From NCBI GenBank assembly GCA_031261965.1, contig JAISIP010000090.1, forward strand, positions 1 through 36,903: a stretch of 36,903 nucleotides of DNA, given 5' to 3'. The notes under the pieces were generated by a model, which saw nothing but the letters and a program-made list of their open reading frames with translations, was not told where the DNA came from and made no database searches. A program made the translations under genes and the position numbers. The stretch comes from Victivallales bacterium. Its GTDB lineage: Bacteria > Verrucomicrobiota > Lentisphaeria > Victivallales > Victivallaceae. Below, in pieces: positions 15,399 through 21,918 of this stretch (positions are counted from its first letter, which is position 1; each line of letters begins with the position of its first letter).

Positions 15399-16370
15399 TT
15401 ATTTTATTGCCGCAACCGACTCGACATACAAAATCGGCACGCGCCACCCCGGAACCCGGAAAGCCTGCCCTTTAAATGTCATTTTAACAGCGCCCAAACC
15501 CGCAAGGTTGACTTTGTCGGCACACACATAGTACTCGTGAGTTATATTGTTTTTCATAAGCGCGTATTGCAGCAATGGAACAGTTGTTTTGTCGATTTTA
15601 AGCAAATTACCATCGGCGGTAACGGCTTTGCCCTGTGCAAGATCAACGCCGATCTCCCGAAGTGCTTTTTCGGTCGCGGCACTCATTTTCTCCTCCGTCG
15701 CCGGGGTGACGGGTTTAACTTCCGGCGTAATTGTGACAGTTTCGACCAAAATTACTTCCGGTTTAGGAACATGTTCCGCTTCGGGCTTGGCTTCCTCTTT
15801 TACTTCGGGCTTGGTTTGGGGAGTAACTGTGACGGTCTCAGGCTTTACCTCCGGTTTGACTGCGACTTCTTCTTTCACATCTGCGACGACCTCGGCTTTG
15901 GGTTTTACTTCCTCTTTAACTTCGATTTTGGCTACCGGCGCATATTTTATGTACCGCTTCGCGGCGTAAAGCTTCAGTCCGGCGGGCGGCTCGATTTTCG
16001 CCCAGCCAAAGCGGTCTATTTCCAAAACCTTAACTTCGCTGCCCTTGGGCAAAGAGCCGTAGCTTGCGGCACCGATGCTCCCGGCGACATACATTTTCAG
16101 AACCGAGGTGGTTTTGTTTTCGTTCAGATAGACCGCCGAGATGTAAACCGGCGCGGTTGCCGGGATCGCGACTTCCACGAATTCGCCGGATTCACCGAGA
16201 ACTTCGACTTTAAACCCTTTAGCAAGCTTGACCGCCACCGGGGCTTTAATGCTCGGTTGCGTCCGAATATTCAGGAGATCGGCGATCACTTCGCCTTCGC
16301 CTGCTGCCGCTATTGAGCTACCCAACGCATAAATCAACCCAAAACACGCAAATGCAAATATTTTTTTCAT
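15399..16370 (-). CDS. Secreted SH3-domain protein with Lys/Glu/Val/Pro-rich region
   Basis: A 323-residue exported protein. Residues 1-22 are a Sec signal peptide (KK, then FAFACFGLIYALGSS, cut near AAA-GE). Residues about 25-85 form a bacterial SH3 domain (ADLLNIRTQPS, KLAKGFKVEVLGESGEFVEV), and a second SH3-like segment follows (about 95-145: GSLPKGSEVKVLEIDRFGWAKI). From about 150 to 245 there is a low-complexity stretch of KPEV, KEE and VTVTP repeats, then a C-terminal segment ending in an LYVESVAAIK tail. Such domains often bind peptidoglycan peptides, so a periplasmic wall role is plausible. The ATG at 16370 is chosen over upstream in-frame starts because GAGGGAG lies 11 bp before it and the signal peptide begins there. 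It is a single-gene unit with its own terminator. Confidence 0.78.
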   Translation of the reverse strand: MKKIFAFACFGLIYALGSSIAAAGEGEVIADLLNIRTQPSIKAPVAVKLAKGFKVEVLGESGEFVEVAIPATAPVYISAVYLNENKTTSVLKMYVAGSIGAASYGSLPKGSEVKVLEIDRFGWAKIEPPAGLKLYAAKRYIKYAPVAKIEVKEEVKPKAEVVADVKEEVAVKPEVKPETVTVTPQTKPEVKEEAKPEAEHVPKPEVILVETVTITPEVKPVTPATEEKMSAATEKALREIGVDLAQGKAVTADGNLLKIDKTTVPLLQYALMKNNITHEYYVCADKVNLAGLGAVKMTFKGQAFRVPGWRVPILYVESVAAIK

Positions 16371-16425
16371 TGTAAAAACTCCCTCAGGGTTGTAAACTGA
16401 TTCTACTTTAACCCCGAAATATAGT

Positions 16426-16461
16426 TTTTCAACTTTTTTTTCGTTATTTTCAACTTTTTTT
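16426..16461. repeat. Two 15-bp direct repeats 21 bp apart upstream of the SH3-domain gene
   Basis: TTTTCAACTTTTTTT occurs at 16426-16440 and exactly again at 16447-16461, 56-91 bp before the start codon. The 21-bp period is two helix turns, which puts both on one DNA face. This could be a regulator or curved-DNA site, or simply A/T-rich sequence. Confidence 0.45.
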
Positions 16462-16654
16462 GCAAAATTGTAAGACAAACACCGTACATCTGTACGACAC
16501 CAGCCACAGACTGATCTGTTCTCCGGCTCTCCGAGTCGAGGGAAACCGCGCAATGCGGTTAGCAAACAACCCAAGTAGGGGCGGCCGGCGGTAGTTTGCT
16601 TTCATATAACAACCGCGAACCACGCAAAAGGCGCGAAAAACAAGAAACAACCCA
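16462..16654. other. Intergenic sequence without a recognised gene
   Basis: Between the SH3-domain gene and tRNA-Leu. It contains a hairpin AACCGC-GCAAT-GCGGTT near 16548-16564 and CGTACATCTGTACG near 16483-16497. A small frame on the minus strand (up to 76 codons, overlapping the family B remnant) has no ribosome site and no recognisable similarity, so I do not call a gene. Confidence 0.4.
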
Positions 16655-16712
16655 CGAAACAAAAGCACCAAAGCGACCAAAAAGCGAACCGAAATAGTTT
16701 TGCAATTGACTC
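16655..16712. repeat. Right-hand remnant of a family B element
   Basis: About 58 bp resemble the right half of the 28462-28630 element: CACGAAACAAAAGCACC, AAAGCGACCAAAAAGCGAACC and AATAGTTTTGCAATTGACTC. The left half is not recognisable. It sits 11 bp downstream of the tRNA-Leu 3' end. Confidence 0.6.
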
Positions 16713-16723
16713 TTGGGGAGATA

Positions 16724-16807
16724 TGGTGCGCGAGGGGGGACTTGAACCCCCACGCCTTGCGGCACTGGAACCTAAATCCAGGGCGTCTGCCATTCCGCCA
16801 CTCGCGC
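16724..16807 (-). tRNA. tRNA-Leu (anticodon TAG)
   Basis: An 84-nt type II tRNA with an encoded CCA end. Acceptor GCGCGAG pairs with CTCGCGC. The anticodon stem CTGGA/TCCAG encloses TTTAGGT, giving anticodon UAG for CUN codons. A long variable arm (TGCCGCAAGGCGT) follows, and the T arm is GGGGG-TTCAAGT-CCCCC. The length and long variable arm fit leucine. Confidence 0.95.
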
Positions 16808-16826
16808 TGATTTCACAAGGTGCGTT

Positions 16827-16855
16827 ACTATACCCCGGGATTCACATTTTCGCAA
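16827..16855 (-). promoter_or_regulatory. Promoter of tRNA-Leu
   Basis: On the minus strand TTGCGA (16855-16850), 17-bp spacer and TATAGT (16832-16827), 19 bp before the tRNA 5' end. Confidence 0.6.
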
Positions 16856-16889
16856 TCGCGCATCAATGTTTTTTAAGGATTTTTCTTTA

Positions 16890-17053
16890 GAGCTTATCAA
16901 CTAATAATGGAAATGTTATGATGAAGCACCGGGAATCAGGCACGCAGTTGAAAAAAATCGGGGATATTGGAAGAAATATCTACGATTTTTTTCGACAAGT
17001 GAATGGCTAATCGGGGCAAGTCAGAGCGTTTTCGTTTATTAGTTGATAAGCTC
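16890..17053 (+). mobile_element. Family A MITE-like element, copy 1 (164 bp)
   Basis: Perfect 18-bp terminal inverted repeats, GAGCTTATCAACTAATAA at the left and its reverse complement at the right. The direct repeat TTA flanks it (16887-16889 and 17054-17056) as a target duplication. The centre holds a near-perfect palindrome in which TTGAAAAAAATCG pairs with CGATTTTTTTCGA around GATATT/AATATC. It has no transposase. The GAG ends and T-N-A target fit the IS1031 group of the IS5 family as I know it, which is an inference. A 165-bp copy in opposite orientation lies at 18363-18527. The right-hand TTA is also the TAA stop codon of the neighbouring oxidoreductase. Confidence 0.88.
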
Positions 17054-18232
17054 TTAGCCGATTTGACCGTTTTCAAAATATTCGATCACATCCGGCGAAA
17101 GCGGCGGAATATCGCAACGGTTGCAACCGCCGCGCATGGATTCGTGTCCCTTGACACCCGTCGCAACCGAATTTCGCGCCGCTATCGGCGACGTGTTGGT
17201 CTTTCTGCCGCAACGGATAAAATCGATGAAATTTTGAACGATAAAAACATCCGAGCCGCCATGAGTGCCAGCTAACGGTTTAATATTGTAGATTATATCC
17301 GGCGTTTCACGCGGCCCGCGACGATTCCAGACATGAATCTCCGCCTGACCGTTGTCCCCGATATTTTCGATCCGCCCTCTTGTGCCGATAAACGTGTAGT
17401 TGCGTTCGGAATCCGGCGAATAATGCGATTGGGTATAACACGCCTGAGTGCCGTTATCCAGTTGCATTAAAATCATATTGTGGTCTTCCACATCGATAAT
17501 CGGCGAAAAACCGGTCTGCTCAAGCGGCGGATAATGTTCGTCCGACCACCCGGAATAATCACCGCTGCCGATTGTATTCGGCGGACGGCGGGCGCATTTA
17601 TCGTAAACCGAGAGCATTCCCATCCCCACCACCGACTTGGTGTATCCGCCCATAAGCCAATGCATTACATCAATGTCGTGTGCGCCTTTTTGCAGCAACA
17701 ATCCGTTGCTGTACCGTTGCTCCGAGTGCCAGTCATGAAAATACGCGTCACCGCCGTATCCGATAAAATGGCGACACCAGCCGGAGCGGATTTCACCGAT
17801 CGCGCCGGAGTCAATTATCTCTTTCATCTTCAAAATAACCGGAAAATGGCGCATATTATGACCGATAAACAGCTTGCTTTTACTCTCCATTGCCGCTTTG
17901 AGAATACGGTCGCAACCCGCAATCGTGATCGCCATGGGTTTTTCCAGATAAACATGCTTGCCGGCATACAGCGCAGCCACAGCCTGCTCTTCGTGGCAAA
18001 AGTCCGGGCTGGAGATAAAAACCGCGTCAACTTCGGGATTTTTCAGCAACTCTTGATAATCGGAGTATTCCGCTATTTTTTCGTTCGGAAATTTCTCTTT
18101 GAATTTCGCGAACGCTTTGGGATCAGGGTCAGCTCCAGCGATGATACGCACACCATCTTCCGGCTTATGCGACAACCAGCCGTTTTGTCCGCGTCCACCG
18201 ACCCCGATCAAACCGATAGTCAACTTTTTCAT
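17054..18232 (-). CDS. Gfo/Idh/MocA family oxidoreductase (392 aa)
   Basis: An NAD(P)-dependent sugar or inositol-type dehydrogenase with an N-terminal Rossmann fold and a C-terminal alpha/beta domain. The nucleotide-binding loop is IGVGGRG (about 9-15), SSPDFCHEEQ follows beta-4, the conserved EKP is at 97-99, and the catalytic-region motif KGAHDIDVMHWLMGG lies in the second domain. No signal peptide is seen, so it should be cytosolic. The substrate cannot be read from sequence; relatives in PVC bacteria act in breakdown of sugars and cyclitols. The ATG at 18232 has no strong ribosome site. The gene is bracketed by inverted family A elements, and its TAA stop coincides with the target duplication of the left copy, so the coding sequence was left intact. 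Confidence 0.9.
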   Translation of the reverse strand: MKKLTIGLIGVGGRGQNGWLSHKPEDGVRIIAGADPDPKAFAKFKEKFPNEKIAEYSDYQELLKNPEVDAVFISSPDFCHEEQAVAALYAGKHVYLEKPMAITIAGCDRILKAAMESKSKLFIGHNMRHFPVILKMKEIIDSGAIGEIRSGWCRHFIGYGGDAYFHDWHSEQRYSNGLLLQKGAHDIDVMHWLMGGYTKSVVGMGMLSVYDKCARRPPNTIGSGDYSGWSDEHYPPLEQTGFSPIIDVEDHNMILMQLDNGTQACYTQSHYSPDSERNYTFIGTRGRIENIGDNGQAEIHVWNRRGPRETPDIIYNIKPLAGTHGGSDVFIVQNFIDFIRCGRKTNTSPIAARNSVATGVKGHESMRGGCNRCDIPPLSPDVIEYFENGQIG

Positions 18233-18245
18233 TTTAATATACCCT

Positions 18246-18268
18246 AAAAATAGTTTTGCACTCAGCTC
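18246..18268. repeat. Solitary family B right end
   Basis: AAAATAGTTTTGCACTCAGCTC matches the last 22 or so bases of the family B element. It lies only 14 bp upstream of the oxidoreductase start, in a spot where its promoter or ribosome site would be expected. Confidence 0.55.
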
Positions 18269-18362
18269 TGCTACTTAAGAGAACATCTTAATCGGATTTT
18301 TCAACTCAAAAATTTACTTTTTGCACGATATTAGATTATTTTTGCAAAATAATCCATATTAA

Positions 18363-18527
18363 GAGCTTATCAACTAATAAACGAAAACGCTCTGACTTGC
18401 CCCGATTAGTCATTCACTTGTCGAAAAAAATCGTAGATATTTTTTCCAATATCCCCGATTTTTTTCAACTGCGTGACTGGTTGCCCGGTGCTTCGTCATA
18501 ACATTTCCATTATTAGTTGATAAGCTC
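18363..18527 (-). mobile_element. Family A MITE-like element, copy 2 (165 bp), inverted
   Basis: Reverse complement of the 16890-17053 element with about ten differences by eye (mostly in one 15-bp patch, including a 1-bp indel). The 18-bp terminal inverted repeats are perfect and the central palindrome is retained. TAA flanks both ends (18360-18362 and 18528-18530), the same target as TTA for copy 1 when orientation is taken into account. It lies between two oxidoreductase genes on the minus strand, 8 bp beyond the stop of the upstream one. Confidence 0.88.
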
Positions 18528-18538
18528 TAAGGCTACCT

Positions 18539-19534
18539 CTAAAGGGTGATCCAGCTATGTGAAGCTGCTGCCCGGTAAAGTGCCTCCATAACCACGTTGC
18601 GTTGCGCCGCCTCAGATGCGGACACCAACGGAACGTTTTTGCCCTCAAGCGCGTCGAGGAACAAATCAAACGCATGGGGCAATTCGTCGGGAAGATTCTT
18701 CCACGGAGTCTCTCCGTCGGCATTTTCCAGCTTATTTGACTTGACAAAAAGCTCTTCATTGCGAATATAGGCAAAACCTTCGGTTCCGCTGACTTCACAA
18801 GTAATCGGGCATATGAGATCAACCCATGCGCCGGACATGGTCGCAACCATTCCATCAGGGAATCTCAACAACGCGCTGCCGGTTTCATCGCATTTATCGC
18901 CATAACGCCCGGTTACGACCGCGATGTCGGCGGTCACTGATTCCGGCATACCGAAGAGCCACATAAGTATATCCAGCGAATGCGTCCCAAGGTCGCCGAA
19001 CGCGCCGCACCCGGCGATCTCCGGGTTGGTCATCCAGCGATAATCGGTATCGAACCAGCCTCCGAGCGAACCGCAGTGACAGTTAACATGCCTAACTCGG
19101 GTGATTTTGCCGAACACGCCGGATTGCACCATCTCTTTTAACGCCATGTGGGGCGACCTTCCGCGCATAAAGTACCCGGTCTGAAAAAGCACTCCGCTTT
19201 TTTCTACGACCTTTGCCATTTCAAGTGCGTCCGAGGCGGCAAATCCGAGCGGTTTTTCGACAAAAAGGTGCTTCCCGGCGGTGGCGGCAAACGGCACAAT
19301 ATCTTTATGCAGATTGGTTTCGGAGCAGACAATGATCGCATCGACCTCGGGGTCGCGCCACAAAGCGTCACACTTCGAAACGCTCTTACAGTTAAGTTCC
19401 AAGGCGTATTTTTTCGCCAAATTGCAGTCATGATCCCAAAGCGCGACCACTTCAACACTGGAACGCAACTTTATGCGACGGACAAAATCCGGCAGATGAA
19501 TATGACTAAGCCCGGCGATAGCGATTTTTTTCAT
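18539..19534 (-). CDS. Gfo/Idh/MocA family oxidoreductase (331 aa)
   Basis: A second, divergent member of the family. The N-terminus reads IAIAGLSHIHLPDF, so the usual GxGxxG is replaced by GLSHIH, a variant known in some subfamilies. SETNLHKD, the conserved EKP (93-95), TGYFMRGRSPHMALK and GDLGTHSLDILMWLFG follow in normal order. Length is typical (about 330-350). It is on the same strand as the 392-residue oxidoreductase and upstream of it, but more than 300 bp and two repeat elements lie between, so coordinate transcription is uncertain. The substrate is unknown. No strong ribosome site precedes the ATG. Confidence 0.88.
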   Translation of the reverse strand: MKKIAIAGLSHIHLPDFVRRIKLRSSVEVVALWDHDCNLAKKYALELNCKSVSKCDALWRDPEVDAIIVCSETNLHKDIVPFAATAGKHLFVEKPLGFAASDALEMAKVVEKSGVLFQTGYFMRGRSPHMALKEMVQSGVFGKITRVRHVNCHCGSLGGWFDTDYRWMTNPEIAGCGAFGDLGTHSLDILMWLFGMPESVTADIAVVTGRYGDKCDETGSALLRFPDGMVATMSGAWVDLICPITCEVSGTEGFAYIRNEELFVKSNKLENADGETPWKNLPDELPHAFDLFLDALEGKNVPLVSASEAAQRNVVMEALYRAAASHSWITL

Positions 19535-19681
19535 GATTACACTCTACTCTTTTCGATAAAAATCATTGGAATTTAGGGTAAAAAAACAGTAATATTGAAT
19601 AATTATATCACGAATTTTCATTTTTGCAATGTGTTTTGGCGCAATCGTTTTGATTTTCTTTGAATCCGGTAAAAAACCGAC

Positions 19682-19710
19682 TTGACAGCCGATAAAAATG
19701 ATGATATATT
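19682..19710 (+). promoter_or_regulatory. Strong promoter of rpsD
   Basis: Perfect TTGACA (19682-19687), 17-bp spacer and TATATT (19705-19710). The start codon is 120 bp downstream, leaving a leader of about 110 nt. Confidence 0.85.
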
Positions 19711-19790
19711 AGGTTTCTTGTTCGGTCGAATTTCGGGCCCCAATATATTATTGTAGGCTTGACACCCGGAGTTCGCGTATAAAAAAACGT

Positions 19791-19809
19791 TCCGACCTAA
19801 GTTGTCGGA
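19791..19809 (+). promoter_or_regulatory. Leader hairpin before the rpsD ribosome site
   Basis: TCCGAC (19791-19796) and GTCGGA (19804-19809) pair perfectly around a 7-nt loop, ending about 8 bp before the AAAGGGA ribosome site. S4 represses its own operon through leader structures in other bacteria, so this could be a control element; that is an inference. Confidence 0.4.
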
Positions 19810-19829
19810 CACAAAGAAAGGGATTGGTT

Positions 19830-20432
19830 ATGCCAACCGCAAGTCGAGCGAAACACAAATTCTGTCGTCGCGTGGGGCAGTGCATCTGGGGTGATGCCAC
19901 TTGTCCGAGCGTCAAACGTCCTTATGCGGCCGGTCCGCACGGCAAAGGTCGCCGGGTGAAACTCTCCACCTACGGCGCATTGCTGATGGAAAAGCAAAAA
20001 CTCAAGAACTATTACGCAATCAGCGAAAAGCAACTTCAGATCGCCTACGCCAAAGCAAAAGCCGGTCTCGGTCAGGCGCACGAAAAGCTGTTCCGCAGTT
20101 TAGAGCAACGCCTTGACTCTGTGGTTTACCGTGCCGGGTTGGCCCCGTCGATTTTCGCGGCGAAACAGTTTGTGAATCACGGACATATCTTGGTTGACGG
20201 TAAAAAGGTTGACCGCTCCAGCTACCTGGTTAAAGAAAGTCAGGTCATCTCTATAGATGCCGCGAAGTCTCCGGCAATCGCCGAGATCGCCAAAAAGGGC
20301 AATGCGACAGTTCCGGCGTATCTGGAAGTTGATCTCGAAGCTCTCAAAGTGACGCTGGTTCGCGCTCCGCAGCTGGAAGAAATTCCGGTCAATGTGAAGA
20401 TCATGAGCGTCATCGAGTACTACGCCCGTTAA
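19830..20432 (+). CDS. rpsD: 30S ribosomal protein S4
   Basis: A primary 16S rRNA-binding protein of the small subunit, 200 residues. The N-terminus contains RPYAAGPHGKGRR, the usual S4 signature before the helical domain. The S4 RNA-binding domain is at about 94-143 (RLDSVVYRAGLAPSIFAAKQFVNHGHILVDG...). Three cysteines (12, 18 and 25) fall in the region that in zinc-bearing S4 forms a Cys cluster, but the spacing is unlike the usual four-Cys pattern. The ATG at 19830 follows AAAGGGA at 6 bp. The gene is not in the rpsM-rpsK-rpsD-rpoA operon but alone with its own promoter and terminator. Confidence 0.96.
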   Translation: MPTASRAKHKFCRRVGQCIWGDATCPSVKRPYAAGPHGKGRRVKLSTYGALLMEKQKLKNYYAISEKQLQIAYAKAKAGLGQAHEKLFRSLEQRLDSVVYRAGLAPSIFAAKQFVNHGHILVDGKKVDRSSYLVKESQVISIDAAKSPAIAEIAKKGNATVPAYLEVDLEALKVTLVRAPQLEEIPVNVKIMSVIEYYAR

Positions 20433-20464
20433 TCGGGAGTTGACTTAAGTCATTCATTTGTTTT

Positions 20465-20495
20465 AAACCGATCGATTTTCGATCGGTTTTTTTTT
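20465..20495 (+). terminator. Terminator of rpsD
   Basis: AAACCGATCGA and TCGATCGGTTT form an 11-bp stem with a short TTT-type loop, followed by a T run, 33 bp after the stop codon. Confidence 0.92.
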
Positions 20496-20567
20496 GCAAA
20501 ACAGCAAAATTCCGCTATATTATAAAGGGTATCCCTAAAGGTATCCTTTTCACAACCGGGAGTTGTC

Positions 20568-21896
20568 GTGACCAATACAGTCCAGATTCAATTAAACTCT
20601 GCCAACCGGGCACTGAGATTCCTTTTTGCCGCCCCCGATGCCGATGGCAAATTGACGTATGCTCCAGATTCCCTGCCGGAATTTTTGGATGCGATACTCA
20701 CTGACACGATCCATAATCAGGAGAACAGCGTCGTCTTTGCGAATTTATTGTTTCGCAAATTTGGAGATGTACCGCTGAGATCGCGTTTGACGGCACTGTT
20801 CTTTAATTTTCTGGTTGAAAACCGCATTTTGCCGGAGGAACTTGAAAAATCTCCGAGGAGCGAAAGTTGTCGTTTTGTGCTTTATTCCGCCCGCGATTTA
20901 TGGAAAGGCATTAACACCGCCACACGCATACTTTCAAGAAAAACGGAGCTAATTTTCCCGGCGACTCTTGATTACCTCAAGGCGTTGCCCACTCCTCCAG
21001 GTTCTCTTGATGAACAATTTAAAGCTTTATCCGCCAGTATTTTAGAGGCTGATCCGTTTCGTACATCGCGTACATTTCGATATTTTAACGGTCGTTTTAT
21101 CAGTGTGGGATTCGATTCAATCAAGCCGCTGGGCGAGTTTTTCGGATTTCCGGGCGTTCGGTCGCAAATGCGGGATCATTTTCACAAGTTCGCAACAGGG
21201 AAGAGCAATCTGCCGCTTTTGGTAAACAGTCTGCCCGGACACGGCAAAACCAGCATGATTCTCTCGTACGCCAACGCCGAGCCGGAGCTGATTGTCGTTT
21301 TGCCCGACCCGATAACGCTGGAAACCGGGTGGAATGAATTGATTTCCCCGCTTGCCGCCCGACCCGATCGCAAGTTCGTGCTGTTTTTTGACGATATTGA
21401 CCCGAACGCGACCAACTGGTTCACCTTTCGCACCAATGTCGGGGGAGCGTTTTCGCTGCCGGACAATATCATGCCGGTACTGTCGGCAAATTACGAATTT
21501 CCGGCGAATATCCTTTCCCGCGGACAAAAAATATCGTTCCCGCTGTTTGACGAGCTGCGTTGTTGTGAGATGGTGGAAGATTTTTTGGCGACTTTTGGAG
21601 TCCGCCACTATCATCGCAACTTGATCTCGCAAATTGCGGCGGATTACACCGAGGAATTCGGACAAAAGAAATTCACCGAACTTTCGCCGCGCAGTCTGGT
21701 ACGCTATCTTTCCGCATATAAAACCGACCCAAACAAACGGCGAACGATTGTCAATCTTGCCTCCGGTCCGATGGTTACACGCCCGGATGCTCAACTTTTT
21801 TATGAGTTCAATATCGAGTTAATGCGCTCTCTTTACGGCGAAGAACATATCAAAAAGCTGCTCAAAGAGCGGTTGGATGATTTAAGTCATACATAA
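20568..21896 (+). CDS. DUF815-type AAA ATPase
   Basis: A 442-residue ATPase that looks like the DUF815 family. The Walker A motif is PGHGKTSM (223-230), Walker B is KFVLFFDDID (269-278), and the family-like VGGAFSLPDNIMPVLSANYEF (about 291-311) follows, matching the typical EGG...PDN...ATSN layout. Residues 1-200 are a less conserved, mainly helical region; 370-442 form a helical lid. It has no signal peptide or membrane segment. The GTG start at 20568 is preceded by GGGAG. Family function is unknown; some members are thought to be remodelling ATPases. It lies 22 bp before pgi, so the two are probably co-transcribed, but I see no functional link. Confidence 0.75.
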   Translation: MTNTVQIQLNSANRALRFLFAAPDADGKLTYAPDSLPEFLDAILTDTIHNQENSVVFANLLFRKFGDVPLRSRLTALFFNFLVENRILPEELEKSPRSESCRFVLYSARDLWKGINTATRILSRKTELIFPATLDYLKALPTPPGSLDEQFKALSASILEADPFRTSRTFRYFNGRFISVGFDSIKPLGEFFGFPGVRSQMRDHFHKFATGKSNLPLLVNSLPGHGKTSMILSYANAEPELIVVLPDPITLETGWNELISPLAARPDRKFVLFFDDIDPNATNWFTFRTNVGGAFSLPDNIMPVLSANYEFPANILSRGQKISFPLFDELRCCEMVEDFLATFGVRHYHRNLISQIAADYTEEFGQKKFTELSPRSLVRYLSAYKTDPNKRRTIVNLASGPMVTRPDAQLFYEFNIELMRSLYGEEHIKKLLKERLDDLSHT

Positions 21897-21918
21897 AGCA
21901 TAAGGTTACAAAAAAACT

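Noticed and set aside
16450-16680. 76-codon minus-strand frame near tRNA-Leu
   Set aside because: No ribosome site, overlaps a repeat remnant, and the only suggestive part (FPSTRRAGEQ) is not a known domain.
16602-16793. Short frames over tRNA-Leu and, at 11733-11936, over tRNA-Pro
   Set aside because: They translate tRNA genes; the cloverleaf folds explain the sequence.
17003-17275. 90-codon frame starting within family A copy 1 and reading into the oxidoreductase gene antisense
   Set aside because: It spans the element boundary and is antisense to a real gene, so it is not a transposase remnant I can support.
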